Assembly (NCBI GenBank): GCA_002256245.1
Contig: NKIU01000002.1
Location: forward strand, 310,001 to 374,000
Origin: Pseudorhodobacter sp. PARRP1
GTDB lineage: Bacteria; Pseudomonadota; Alphaproteobacteria; Rhodobacterales; Rhodobacteraceae
Reading direction: 5' to 3'
DNA: 64,000 nucleotides
Under the pieces are notes generated by a model. The model had not been told where the DNA came from, did not search any database, and saw only the letters and a list, made by a program, of their open reading frames with translations. A program made the position numbers and the translations under genes. Each line of letters opens with the position of its first letter. The first letter of the stretch is position 1. Below are positions 51,907-61,086 of this stretch, piece after piece.

Positions 51907-53871
51907 TTACCGATCTGCCGGACGCTCGGCGTTGTCCTCCATATCGGGGAACAACATCGCTTGCAGCACCTCGGGCGGCTCTTCGGCGGCCATTGGTTTC
52001 ACCTCGTGCAACTCCTCCATCAGCGCGATTTCCAGATCGCGGTCCAACTGCTTGGCGCGCGCGATATAGGCCTCGTTCAGATGGGTGGGTTGGCCCGGCA
52101 CCCAGACTTCGGCCAGATCGCGCATCGCCCCCCGGTCCACCCGGAAATAGGCCTGAGAAACCTTGGCGGCCTCGTATTCCGAGAAGCCCATATTCTCCAG
52201 CACATAGCGCCCCGCCCGGATCGAGCTGTCAAAGGTCTCGCGCACGATGTCATTGGCACCTGCCTGATACAGTTCATACACATGCACCCGGTCGCGCGCG
52301 CGGGCTACGATATGGATGTCAGACCGGCGCGAGCGGGCATAGCGCACGATGCGCGTCGCGGTGTCGCCGTCGTCCACCGCAATCACGATCACCTGCGCAT
52401 CGGCCAGACCCGCCGCCTCCAGCAGTTCGGGGCGCGCAGGGTCGCCGAAAAACCCCTTGATGCCGAATTTGCGCATCGTCTCAATCGTGGTCATGTCGTT
52501 GTCCAACACCACCGTCGGGATGCCAGAGGTGCGGATCAACCGGTTCACCACCTGCCCAAACCGCCCGATCCCCGCGATGATCACCCGGCCTTTTTCGTCA
52601 ATCTCATCGGGGGCCTGATCCGGCGTGCGATGGGCAAAGCGGGCGCTCAGCCAATCATAGCCGATGAACAGCAAGGGCGTCAGCAGCATCGACAGGCTGA
52701 TCACCAGCAGCCCCATTTGCCCCGCAGCCAAGGGCAACGCACTTTCCGAGCGCGCAAAGCTGACGATCAGAAAGCCAAATTCGCCGCCCTGCGCCAAACT
52801 GAGCGAGAACAGCCAGCGGTCTTGCCGCTTCAGTTTGAACACGAAGGAAATCGCCACCAGAATCAGCGCCTTCAGCAGCATCAGGCCCAGCGTCAGCCCC
52901 AGCACCGTCAACGGCTCGCGTGCCAGCATCTTGAAGTTGATCCCCACCCCCACCGTCATGAAAAACAGCCCCAGCAGCAGGCCTTTGAACGGCTTCAGAT
53001 CGGCCTCAAGCTGGTGGCGGAATTCCGAGTTGGCCAGCACCACCCCCGCCACAAAGGTGCCCAAGGCGGGCGACAGGCCCACCAGCATCATCAGAAACGC
53101 GATGCCCATCACCATCAGCAGGCTGATAAACGTGCTCATCTCGGGCAGTTTGGCGGCATGGACAAAGCGGAAGATCGGGCGGCTAAGGTAATGGCCGGCC
53201 AGCACAATGCCCGCCACAATCGCCAAGGTCAGCAGCCCCGCACCCCATCCCGGAAGCGACTGCACCGTGCTGATCAGCGCCGATGTGGCCTCATGTTCAA
53301 CGGCATCCTGCGGGTTGCTGACCCCAAAGGCGCTGGCCGAGGGGCTGAAAAGATCGGGAAGCGCCAACAGCGGGATAACCGCCAGCATCGGGATCACCGC
53401 AATGTCTTGCGTCAGCAACACCGAAAACGCCGAGCGCCCGCCTTGCGTCCGCATCAGGTTCTTTTCCGACAAGGTCTGCAACACGATCGCGGTTGACGAC
53501 AATGAGGCCATCATCCCCAAAATCAGCGCCACGGCAGGCGGCAAACCGAACCAGATCAGGATGGTCGAGACACTTGCCGTGGTCAGCACCACCTGCGCGC
53601 CGCCCATGCCAAGCAGCTTGTGCCGCATCTCCCACAACGATCGCGGCTCCAACTCCAGCCCGATCAGAAACAGCATCAGCACCACGCCAAACTCGGCAAA
53701 ATGCTGCAAATCGGCCGTCTCGGTGCCCGCGATGCCCAGAATGGGCCCCAGCAAAATCCCCGCGGCCAGATAGCCCAGCACCGACCCCAGACCCAACCGC
53801 ACCGCCAAAGGCACCACGCAAACCGCGGTGCCAAGGTAGATCGAGGCTTGCAAAAGGAAACTTTCCATCAC
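51907..53871 (-). CDS. CPA2 family monovalent cation:proton antiporter, Kef-like
   Basis: Inner-membrane transporter of 654 aa that exchanges K+ or Na+ for H+. About 12 hydrophobic helices occupy residues 5-385, followed by a TrkA-N domain with NAD-binding loop VIIAGIGRFGQVVNRLI near residue 425 and an acidic tail. It resembles the glutathione-gated KefB/KefC. No ancillary KefF/KefG quinone oxidoreductase is adjacent, so glutathione gating is not shown. Start 53871 is one codon before a second Met and is chosen as the longer. It is the last minus gene before the Lrp gene, 53 bp upstream. Confidence 0.92.
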   Translation of the reverse strand: MMESFLLQASIYLGTAVCVVPLAVRLGLGSVLGYLAAGILLGPILGIAGTETADLQHFAEFGVVLMLFLIGLELEPRSLWEMRHKLLGMGGAQVVLTTASVSTILIWFGLPPAVALILGMMASLSSTAIVLQTLSEKNLMRTQGGRSAFSVLLTQDIAVIPMLAVIPLLALPDLFSPSASAFGVSNPQDAVEHEATSALISTVQSLPGWGAGLLTLAIVAGIVLAGHYLSRPIFRFVHAAKLPEMSTFISLLMVMGIAFLMMLVGLSPALGTFVAGVVLANSEFRHQLEADLKPFKGLLLGLFFMTVGVGINFKMLAREPLTVLGLTLGLMLLKALILVAISFVFKLKRQDRWLFSLSLAQGGEFGFLIVSFARSESALPLAAGQMGLLVISLSMLLTPLLFIGYDWLSARFAHRTPDQAPDEIDEKGRVIIAGIGRFGQVVNRLIRTSGIPTVVLDNDMTTIETMRKFGIKGFFGDPARPELLEAAGLADAQVIVIAVDDGDTATRIVRYARSRRSDIHIVARARDRVHVYELYQAGANDIVRETFDSSIRAGRYVLENMGFSEYEAAKVSQAYFRVDRGAMRDLAEVWVPGQPTHLNEAYIARAKQLDRDLEIALMEELHEVKPMAAEEPPEVLQAMLFPDMEDNAERPADR

Positions 53872-53923
53872 GCACTTTCAGCTGGGCAACAACAGGGGCA
53901 GAACTAATCGGGCGGCAAGGCTT

Positions 53924-54379
53924 TCAGGTGGGCAGGGGCGCGTCGGCCTTGAACTGATCCATCACGATCTGGCTTTGCACCCGCGCCACCGCCGGATGCG
54001 GCAGCAAAAGCTGGTGGATCACCCGGTTCAGATCGGGCAAATCGGCGCACCACACCCGCAGCAGATAATCGGCCTCGCCGGTCAGGGTCCAGGCTGACAC
54101 GATCTCGGGGCAGGTCGCCAGCAACGTGCCAAAACTGCGCGCGGCATCGGGCGCGTGGGTGGCCATCTGCACCTGCACGAAAGCCTGCACCGTCAGCCCA
54201 ACCTTTGCAGGCGACAGACGGGCGGCATAGCCCACCACAAAGCCCTCGGCCTCTAGCCGTTGGCGGCGGCGGGCGGCTTGGCTGGGCGACAGGTTCAACC
54301 GCTCGCCCAACTCTTGTGCCGTCAGCATCGCATTGGCCTGTATCTCGGCCAGCAGACGTGAGTCGGTAGCGTCCAGCAT
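53924..54379 (-). CDS. Lrp/AsnC family transcriptional regulator
   Basis: Cytosolic regulator of 151 aa. The helix-turn-helix is LTAQELGERLNLSPSQAARR followed by RQRLEAEGFVVGYAA at residues 19-50; the C-terminal RAM domain (residues about 70-140) binds small molecules such as amino acids. The ATG at 54379 is chosen; the long ORF to 55237 runs antisense through hppD and is not coding. It is divergent from hppD with a 132-bp gap containing repeated CGCAATAC sites, so control of hppD by tyrosine or a breakdown product is likely. Confidence 0.93.
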   Translation of the reverse strand: MLDATDSRLLAEIQANAMLTAQELGERLNLSPSQAARRRQRLEAEGFVVGYAARLSPAKVGLTVQAFVQVQMATHAPDAARSFGTLLATCPEIVSAWTLTGEADYLLRVWCADLPDLNRVIHQLLLPHPAVARVQSQIVMDQFKADAPLPT

Positions 54380-54432
54380 GCGGGTTTCTCGCGTCAAAAT
54401 TCGGTATGCTGCGTGTATCGCGCGCAGATCAT

Positions 54433-54460
54433 CGCAATACAATGCAACTACGCGCAATAC
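54433..54460. promoter_or_regulatory. Direct repeats in the lrp-hppD intergenic region
   Basis: CGCAATAC occurs at 54433-54440 and again at 54453-54460, exactly 20 bp apart, on one face of the DNA. TGCAAC lies between. A related GCGTTAT lies downstream near 54474. This is a plausible operator for the divergently encoded Lrp-type regulator. Confidence 0.5.
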
Positions 54461-54511
54461 CCGTGTCACTACTGCGTTATTATGACGAAACGCAGTCAAA
54501 AGAGGCACGCC

Positions 54512-55597
54512 ATGGGACCGTTTCCGCATTCCGCCGCCAAAGCCAGCATCAGCGCCGCCAATCCGGCGGGCACCGATGGCATGGCCTTTGTCGAATTCGC
54601 GCACCCCAACCCGCAAGAACTGCGCGATCTGTTTGCCCGCATGGGCTACAGCCTGACCGCTCGCCACAACACCAAAGCGATCGAGTTGTGGCAGCAGGGC
54701 GATATCACCTACATTCTGAACGACGAACCCGGCAGCCATGGCCGCAATTTCGTCGATCAGCACGGCCCCTGTGCGCCGTCGATGGGCTGGCGCGTGGTCG
54801 ATGCGCAGTACGCCTTTGCCCATGCCGTCGCCCATGGGGCTACGCCGTTTGAGGGCGCGAAAGCGCTGGAGGTTCCGGCGATTGTCGGCATTGGCGGCTC
54901 GTTGATCTACTTCGTCGATCAATATGGCGCGGCCAACCCCTACAAGGATTTCACCTTCACCGATCACCAGCCGAAAGGCGTCGGATTTTACTACCTCGAC
55001 CATCTCACCCACAACGTCCACAAGGGCAATATGGACAAATGGTTTGATTTCTATGGCCGCATCTTCGGCTTCAAGCAGATCCGGTTTTTTGATATCGAGG
55101 GCAAACACTCGGGTCTGTTCAGCCGTGCGCTGACCTCGGCCTGTGGGCGCATCCGCATCCCCATCAACGAAGATCGTGGCGAGACCGGGCAGATCGTCGA
55201 ATACCTCAAACGCTATAACGGCGAGGGGATTCAGCACATCGCGGTCGGCGCGCAGGATATCTACGCCGCCACCGATGAGATCGCCGCGCGCGGGCTGAAG
55301 TTCATGCCGAAACCGCCGCTGGCCTATTACGAGCTGTCAAAAACCCGCGTGGTCGGGCATCAGGAACCGCTGGATTTGATGGCCAAGCACGGCATCCTGA
55401 TCGACGGTGAGGGCGTGGTGGATGGCGGCGAGACGCGGATTTTGCTGCAAATCTTCTCAAAAACCGTGATTGGCCCGATCTTTTTCGAGTTCATCCAGCG
55501 CAAAGGCGATGACGGCTTTGGCGAGGGCAACTTCCGCGCGCTGTTCGAAAGCATCGAGCAAGATCAGATTGATCGCGGCGTGCTGACGGCGGGCTGA
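54512..55597 (+). CDS. hppD: 4-Hydroxyphenylpyruvate dioxygenase
   Basis: Iron enzyme of tyrosine degradation turning 4-hydroxyphenylpyruvate into homogentisate, 361 aa. It has two vicinal-oxygen-chelate domains. Iron ligands are His in DHLTHNVHKG near residue 168, His in IQHIAVGAQD near residue 246 and Glu in IFFEFIQRKGDDGFGEGNF near residue 330. ATG 54512 with AGAGG upstream is chosen. Its TGA abuts the TCA that ends the opposite-strand gene, leaving zero intergenic bases and a 14-bp palindrome across both stops. No hmgA or fahA follows in this window. Confidence 0.95.
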   Translation: MGPFPHSAAKASISAANPAGTDGMAFVEFAHPNPQELRDLFARMGYSLTARHNTKAIELWQQGDITYILNDEPGSHGRNFVDQHGPCAPSMGWRVVDAQYAFAHAVAHGATPFEGAKALEVPAIVGIGGSLIYFVDQYGAANPYKDFTFTDHQPKGVGFYYLDHLTHNVHKGNMDKWFDFYGRIFGFKQIRFFDIEGKHSGLFSRALTSACGRIRIPINEDRGETGQIVEYLKRYNGEGIQHIAVGAQDIYAATDEIAARGLKFMPKPPLAYYELSKTRVVGHQEPLDLMAKHGILIDGEGVVDGGETRILLQIFSKTVIGPIFFEFIQRKGDDGFGEGNFRALFESIEQDQIDRGVLTAG

Positions 55598-55604
55598 TCA
55601 GCCC
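55591..55604. other. 14-bp palindrome spanning two abutting stop codons
   Basis: GGGCTGATCAGCCC contains TGA (55595-55597) of hppD and TCA (55598-55600), the stop of the opposite-strand gene. The two coding sequences meet with no gap. Confidence 0.9.
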
Positions 55605-58600
55605 TTGGGCATCGCCAGCGCGACCAGACGGCCGCCTTTCTGGTAGCGCACTTCCGTGGCGGTGATGGCTGCGACGCGGCCCCCACCGTCAATGGTATCG
55701 CCCACCCGCACCTTCTTGTAGCGCCCACCAGCCGTGCGCACCAAAGCGTAACGTTTGGATTGCGTGCCATAAACGCCGATCAGGTTCAACTTGGACAGGT
55801 TGATCGCGTTCTTGAACGTTGCCTGTTTGGCCACCGTCGCCTTGGTGGGGATTTTGGGCGCCGCCGAGGCCACTTCGGGTTCGCCATCGGCTTCGGGGCT
55901 GGCTTCCTTGTCGGGGATTGCCGCCAGTTTGGGCTGCGGCGCGGCCACGGGTTCTGGGTCGGGCTGCGGTTCGCGCGCGACGGCTGCGACTGCGGCTTCA
56001 ACCGCGCGGCTTAGGTCACGCGGACGCGCGGCGGGCTTGCGGCTGATCGCGACGGCCAATTTCGATCCATTGCCAACCGCCGCCTGTTGGTTCGCCAGTT
56101 CAGCCTGTGCTGTCAATGACGCCGCAGCCGATGCCTGCTGCGCCTGACGTCCTGCAACAAGGATGCTTGCCGGGCGCGCGGCAGGACGCAAGCCTGCAAG
56201 GCGGCTATCGGTTTCAGGCGTCAGCGCGCCTTGATCCGCATCGACGGGCGGCTTCAGATCGGCGGGGCGGGTTTTGGGCTTTTTGCCAGCCAAAGCCGGG
56301 TCTGCGTAAACGCTGGGGCCAGCATCGGCGCTTGCCACCGCTTCGGCCACCGCCGCTGCAATCTCGGGACGCGCTGCTGCTGCGGCCGCAATGACGGCTG
56401 CGGTCCGCGCTGTGGGCACCCGCTCGGGCTTGCCCGCACGCAAAAACACGCCCTCGGGCGTGATGATGCCCTCGGGCGTTGGGGTGATCGTGCCGTTGGC
56501 GGCAAATTGATAGACCGTGCCGAAGGGGGGCGGGGCGGGTTGTGCCGCAGGCATCTGATCGCCTTGCGCCACGGGCTGCTCCAGCGTCAAGGGATCGGGC
56601 GAAACCGGGGCCGCATCCATCGAGGCCAGGAAAATCTCGTCATCGGTGCCAGCGGTGGGATTGGCCGGTGCCGCGGTTTCTGCCGCCAATTCGACCGTCG
56701 GCGCAGCTTCTGCCGGGGCCTCACCCAAATCTGCAGCCTCGGGCGAGTCGACGGCCTGCTCCGGCGTTGGATCGCTGGCAGCGGCGGTTTCGGATAAAGC
56801 GGCAGGGTCCTGCATATCCGCCAGCATTTCATCATTCGCATCCGGCAGATCAGCCGCCGTGATATCCGACCCTGCGGCACTGTCGGCACTAACCTGAACC
56901 GGGTCTGTCGTGCTGTCGTTCCACGCGCCCAACGAATACGACGACCACGCCGCAATCATCGCCAGCAGGAACAGCAAGACCACCGTCAACAGCAGGCCAA
57001 GATAGCGCGGTTTCCCGCGCACCGGCGCACGCGCCGCAAAGCCACCGTTTGGCCGGGCGGGCTGAGCCTTGGCCGTGCTTGTGCCTGCCGCATCGGCCGG
57101 TTTCATCGGTTGCAACGCCGAAGGGATCGCAACTTTGCTGCGCGGCTTGGCCGTGGCTGCACCAGCACCCGGAGCGGTGACCAAAGCCGACAGACCACGC
57201 AACGCCGATTTGCCGGGTTTCGCGACCTTCGCCGTCAGATCAGGCTTTGCCGACGCCGTGCGCGACGGCCCAAGGCTGGGCGCACCGCTGCCAGACACTG
57301 CGGCCAGCGGTTTGGCCCCCGCCGGACGCTGCACGCCGGGCTTTGCCGCCCCAAGCGCCGGAGCCTTCCCCGGCAGCGGGTCGTTGGCCTGTCTGCGGCT
57401 TGAAAAAGCACCCAGCGCGGCAGCAGGCGGCATCAGCGGCAGATCGTCCGGGATCGCAGGATCAATCACCCGCGCGGTTTTCGCAGAAATCGCCGCCCGG
57501 ATCACATCGGCCCCCTGAGGCTCGGCGGCATCCGCATCGGCGTCCGCATCGGCGGTATCGTCGCTGACATCCAACGCCATCGGCGCTTCTTCAACCTCGG
57601 CCATCGGCTTGCGCGGCGGCGCTGGCGCTGGCGGCGGTGCGGGCTGGACAATCGGCGATGACAGCGTGTCCGCCAGATCGGCGATCAGGGCGTTGTCGTC
57701 GTCCAACGCGGCAGGCTCGGCCCGCTCAAAGAACCCGCTGTTCGAGGTGGCTTCTGGCCGAAGCCAGGTTTCCTCGGCCACGCTTGCGGCTGCGGCTGGT
57801 GCGATATCAGCAGGCGCATCGTCGTAGGGCTGCGGCGCGACCGGGGGCGCTTGCGAAAAACCGTCCGGTTGACCAAGTTCGGGGGCGGAAATGATTTCGG
57901 AAACCACCTCGGGTTCGGAAACCACCTCAGGCTCGTAAGCCTGCTCAGCCACAGGCTCGGTCTCAACGCGCGGCTGTTCCTGGACGGGCTCAGGGGCGGG
58001 TTCAGGCTGGGCCGCGGGTTCAACGCTGGACACAACCGGCGCGTCAACCGGCGGTGGGGCGGCAGCGTAACTGCGCGCCGCGAATGCGACGGGGGTCTTG
58101 TCGCGCTCAACTTTCGCGCCTTCAGGTGTCAGCGACGGCGCGATGGATGTCAAACCAAACCACGGCTCGGCTGCGAAATGCTCGGGGCCGGGCGCTGCCA
58201 CAAAGGCAATCGGGTTCAGGCGATGTTCGACGGCAAAAGCCTCGGCTTCCGCCAAAGTTTCCTTGGTGATCACCGCGACCTGCACATCGGGGCCTGCGCC
58301 TGTGTAGTCAAACGCCAGTTCGGCCACGTCATAGGGGGTGCGGCCTTCCAGCGCCGCCGTAACCTGTGCAAGGCGTGCGGCGTCATCCGGCCCCGGCGCG
58401 TGGACGTTCAGATACAGGATCTGATCGTTCGGGATCACCAGTTTCGTGGTCATCCCGCGCGGTGACAGCCCAAGTGCTGTGGCGCGCAGATAGCCCAACG
58501 CCTCGGTCAGATCAGGGGTTTCAAGCGGAACGGCCCCGACCAATTGCCAACCACCGCCCGAGCGGTGCAGCAAACTGATGGTTTCATCCCGGAAGTCGAG

Positions 58601-58618
58601 TGCAAAAGCTGGTTTCAT
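55598..58618 (-). CDS. Large membrane protein with PilM/GspL-like head and PilP/GspC-like tail
   Basis: Protein of 1006 aa of unknown function. Residues 3-190 look like an actin-fold ATPase-type head as in PilM or GspL (FALDFRDETISLLHRSGGGW, KLVIPNDQILYLNV). A long Pro/Ala/Glu-rich linker follows. One transmembrane helix lies near residues 537-562 (YLGLLLTVVLLFLLAMIAAW), then a second disordered periplasmic linker, and the last 70 residues (NLSKLNLIGVYGTQSKRYAL, VRVGDTIDGGGRVAAITATE) resemble the PilP/GspC homology region. The head-anchor-tail order is that of type IV pilus or type II secretion inner-membrane parts, here in one chain. No pilus or secretion gene is near. The start at 58618 is chosen from the head alignment; 58627 is possible. 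Confidence 0.75.
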   Translation of the reverse strand: MKPAFALDFRDETISLLHRSGGGWQLVGAVPLETPDLTEALGYLRATALGLSPRGMTTKLVIPNDQILYLNVHAPGPDDAARLAQVTAALEGRTPYDVAELAFDYTGAGPDVQVAVITKETLAEAEAFAVEHRLNPIAFVAAPGPEHFAAEPWFGLTSIAPSLTPEGAKVERDKTPVAFAARSYAAAPPPVDAPVVSSVEPAAQPEPAPEPVQEQPRVETEPVAEQAYEPEVVSEPEVVSEIISAPELGQPDGFSQAPPVAPQPYDDAPADIAPAAAASVAEETWLRPEATSNSGFFERAEPAALDDDNALIADLADTLSSPIVQPAPPPAPAPPRKPMAEVEEAPMALDVSDDTADADADADAAEPQGADVIRAAISAKTARVIDPAIPDDLPLMPPAAALGAFSSRRQANDPLPGKAPALGAAKPGVQRPAGAKPLAAVSGSGAPSLGPSRTASAKPDLTAKVAKPGKSALRGLSALVTAPGAGAATAKPRSKVAIPSALQPMKPADAAGTSTAKAQPARPNGGFAARAPVRGKPRYLGLLLTVVLLFLLAMIAAWSSYSLGAWNDSTTDPVQVSADSAAGSDITAADLPDANDEMLADMQDPAALSETAAASDPTPEQAVDSPEAADLGEAPAEAAPTVELAAETAAPANPTAGTDDEIFLASMDAAPVSPDPLTLEQPVAQGDQMPAAQPAPPPFGTVYQFAANGTITPTPEGIITPEGVFLRAGKPERVPTARTAAVIAAAAAARPEIAAAVAEAVASADAGPSVYADPALAGKKPKTRPADLKPPVDADQGALTPETDSRLAGLRPAARPASILVAGRQAQQASAAASLTAQAELANQQAAVGNGSKLAVAISRKPAARPRDLSRAVEAAVAAVAREPQPDPEPVAAPQPKLAAIPDKEASPEADGEPEVASAAPKIPTKATVAKQATFKNAINLSKLNLIGVYGTQSKRYALVRTAGGRYKKVRVGDTIDGGGRVAAITATEVRYQKGGRLVALAMPKG

Positions 58619-58789
58619 TTCACGCATCTAGCACAAGGAGGGCACCGCAGGAAACGCGCGCCGCAAGGTTTGGCCCTTCCTATAGCAGCTTTTTGCCGAA
58701 GGAAAGAAAAACGCAAGCCAGCACCAAGGAATGCCTTGCGGCGCGCGTCACAGCATTACACCTAAGACGCATAACTTTTGGAGGTTCCC

Positions 58790-59476
58790 ATGCGTGTTCT
58801 CAATGCCCTGCTGTTGTCTGCTGCCCTTGCTCTGCCCATCGCCGCCCCGGCGCTTGCCGATAACGTGATCACCGTCACCGGCGAGGGCACCGTTCAGGTC
58901 ACGCCCGACATGGCGACGATCTCGCTGGGTGTCACCACCGATGGCGCATCGGCTGCCGAGGCGATGGCCGCCAATTCCAAAGCCCTGCAAGCGGTGATCG
59001 ACCGGCTGAAATCTGCCGGGATCGAAGAGCGTGATTTGCAAACCTCTAACCTGTCGCTGAACCCGAACTGGGTGGGCTATGATGCCGGACAGACGCCAAA
59101 GATCGCGGGCTATGTGGCGTCGAACATGCTCAGCGTCCGGGTGCGGGCTTTGGACACATTGGGCACCGTGCTGGATGCCAGCATCACCGATGGCGCCAAC
59201 ACCTTGAACGGCATCACTTTTGATCTGGCAGCCCCGCGCCCGGCGCAGGACGAGGCCCGCAAGGCCGCGGTGGCCGATGCCAAGGCGCGCGCAGAACTGC
59301 TGGCCGCCGCCGCTGGCGTGAAACTGGGCAAGATCGAAGCGATTTCCGAAGCCGCAGGCTATGGCGCGCCGATGCCGATGTTTCGCGATGAAAAGTCCGC
59401 AGCCGCCGTGCCCGTCGCCTCGGGCCAGATCGGCATGACGGCCTCGGTCACGATCACCTATCAGATCGCAGAGTGA
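58790..59476 (+). CDS. SIMPL domain periplasmic protein
   Basis: Exported protein of 228 aa with a SIMPL (DUF541) domain. The signal peptide (NALLLSAALALPIAAPALA) ends near residue 24. The domain starts with VTGEGTVQVTPDMATISLGV, includes LQTSNLSLNPNWV, and ends in VTITYQIAE. Members are thought to act in envelope stress or signalling; the exact job is not known. The ATG at 58790 is preceded by GGAGGTTCCC. It is divergent from the 1006-residue gene. A family-1 repeat and a T-tailed hairpin follow it. Confidence 0.9.
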   Translation: MRVLNALLLSAALALPIAAPALADNVITVTGEGTVQVTPDMATISLGVTTDGASAAEAMAANSKALQAVIDRLKSAGIEERDLQTSNLSLNPNWVGYDAGQTPKIAGYVASNMLSVRVRALDTLGTVLDASITDGANTLNGITFDLAAPRPAQDEARKAAVADAKARAELLAAAAGVKLGKIEAISEAAGYGAPMPMFRDEKSAAAVPVASGQIGMTASVTITYQIAE

Positions 59477-59496
59477 CCTGATTTTCATCCGTTCTG

Positions 59497-59540
59497 AAAT
59501 ATCCCCGCCGGAGGCATCCGACATCTGCCCCAAAACCATG
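59497..59540. repeat. Intergenic repeat family 1, copy E with decayed right arm
   Basis: AAATATCCCCGCCGGAGGC at 59497-59515 is intact, and its flanks GTTCTG and ATCCGACAT match copy B at 8607-8640, including part of the loop. The facing right arm is reduced to CGGCGGGGAT at 59531-59540. Confidence 0.8.
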
Positions 59541-59562
59541 CGGCGGGGATGTGACACCAGCA

Positions 59563-59592
59563 AAAAGCCCAGACCGTCAGGTCTGGGCTTTT
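59563..59592. terminator. Bidirectional intrinsic terminator
   Basis: AAAAGCCCAGAC pairs with GTCTGGGCTTTT over 12 bp with a 6-nt loop. It lies between the convergent SIMPL and O-acetylhomoserine sulfhydrylase genes, 4 bp beyond the latter's stop. Confidence 0.85.
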
Positions 59593-59596
59593 CCTT

Positions 59597-60883
59597 TCAC
59601 GCGGTCGCTGCTGCCAGCGCCTGATCCAGATCGGCGATGATATCGCGCACATCCTCGATCCCGATCGACAGGCGCACCACATTCGGCGCGGCCCCGGCCT
59701 TGATCTGCGCCGCCGCGTCCAACTGGCGGTGGGTGGTCGAGGCCGGATGGATGATCAGGCTGCGGGTGTCGCCCAGGTTGGCGACATGGCTGAACAGCTT
59801 TACACTGTCCACCAGCTTGACGCAGGCATCATAGCCGCCCTTTACCGCAAAGGTGAAAAGCGCCCCGGCCCCTTTCGGCGTGATCGATTCCGCGCGTTTG
59901 CGGTAGGGCGAGGACGCGAGGCCTGCGTAGGTGACGAATTCCACCCGCGGGTCTTGCTCCAGATACTCCGCGACGATCTTGGCGTTTTCCACGTGCCGCT
60001 GCATCCGCAGGCCAAGGGTCTCAATCCCCATCAGCGTGTAATGTGCGCCCTGCGGGTTCATCGTCATGCCCAGATCGCGCAGGCCTACCGCGATGGAGTG
60101 GAAGGTGAAGGCCATCGACCCCAGGGCCGCATGGAAGGTAAGGCCGTGATAGGCCGGTTCGGGCTGGCTGAGGCTGGGGAATTTGTCGTTCGCAGACCAG
60201 TCGAACTTGCCGCTATCCACCACCACGCCGCCGGTGACGGTGCCATTGCCGGTGAGGTATTTGGTGGCCGAGTGGACCACCAGCGTCGCGCCGTGCTCGA
60301 TGGGATTGCACAGATAGGGCGTGGCGGTGGTGTTATCGACGATCAGCGGAATCCCGGCGCGGTCGGCGATGCGGGCCAGCGCATCCAGATCGCTGACATA
60401 GCCGCCGGGGTTGGCGATGGTTTCACAGAAAATCGCGCGGGTGTTTTCGTCGATGGCATGCTCGACGGCCAGCAGATCATCGGTATCGACGAATTTCGCC
60501 GACCAGCCAAAGCGTTTGATGGTCTGGCTGAACTGGGTGATAGTGCCGCCGTAAAGCCGCGACGAGGCGACGATGTTCAGGCCCGGCCCCATCAGCGGAA
60601 ACAGCGCCATGATCTGCGCCGCATGCCCCGACGAGCAGCAGATCGCGCCCGCGCCGCCTTCGAGGGCGCAGACCCGGTTGGCCAGCGCCGACACGGTGGG
60701 GTTGGTCAGGCGGGAATAGATATAGCCGACCTCTTGCAGGTTAAACAGCTTGGCGGCGTGGTCGGCGTCTCGGAAAACGTAGGCCGTGGTTTGATAGATC
60801 GGCACCTGCCGCGCGCCGGTGGCGGGGTCGGGGGCGGAGCCTGCGTGGATCGCGAGCGTGTCAAAGCCGAGGGGTTGGGTCAT
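59597..60883 (-). CDS. metY: O-acetylhomoserine aminocarboxypropyltransferase (sulfhydrylase)
   Basis: PLP enzyme of 428 aa that makes homocysteine from O-acetylhomoserine and sulfide, or cysteine by a parallel reaction. The PLP Lys is in HSATKYLTGNG near residue 210. Other marks are YSRLTNPTVSALANRVCALE near residue 57, SSGHAAQIM, and the insertion around residue 240 (VVDSGKFDWSANDKFPSLS) typical of the MetY group as opposed to the shorter MetB/MetZ. The start follows GGGAGGATAGC. Upstream lies a CGGTCCC inverted repeat that may be a regulatory site. Confidence 0.93.
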   Translation of the reverse strand: MTQPLGFDTLAIHAGSAPDPATGARQVPIYQTTAYVFRDADHAAKLFNLQEVGYIYSRLTNPTVSALANRVCALEGGAGAICCSSGHAAQIMALFPLMGPGLNIVASSRLYGGTITQFSQTIKRFGWSAKFVDTDDLLAVEHAIDENTRAIFCETIANPGGYVSDLDALARIADRAGIPLIVDNTTATPYLCNPIEHGATLVVHSATKYLTGNGTVTGGVVVDSGKFDWSANDKFPSLSQPEPAYHGLTFHAALGSMAFTFHSIAVGLRDLGMTMNPQGAHYTLMGIETLGLRMQRHVENAKIVAEYLEQDPRVEFVTYAGLASSPYRKRAESITPKGAGALFTFAVKGGYDACVKLVDSVKLFSHVANLGDTRSLIIHPASTTHRQLDAAAQIKAGAAPNVVRLSIGIEDVRDIIADLDQALAAATA

Positions 60884-60953
60884 GCTATCCTCCCTGATTG
60901 GATGGGCGCAGGGTAGGCTGGCCCGCAGAGTCGGGCAACGGGAAAGAATCCAT

Positions 60954-60972
60954 CGGTCCCGCGTTGGGACCG
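60954..60972. promoter_or_regulatory. Inverted repeat upstream of metY
   Basis: CGGTCCC (60954-60960), five bases, GGGACCG (60966-60972), about 70-90 bp before the metY start on the minus strand. It could be an operator or an RNA hairpin in the leader. Not matched to a known SAM riboswitch. Confidence 0.45.
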
Positions 60973-61086
60973 TTTGGAAAATTGTTGTTTTTCAAGGGGG
61001 TGGTTTTAGGCGTTTAGGCTTTGTTAAGGGGTTGGTCGATGCAATTCATTTTGCGCCGGGGGCTTGGCGGCGCGGTTGAAGCGCGC

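Noticed and set aside
51961-53496. Open frame of 511 codons opposite the Kef-type antiporter
   Set aside because: Gln/His/Arg-rich antisense of hydrophobic helices, no start signal.
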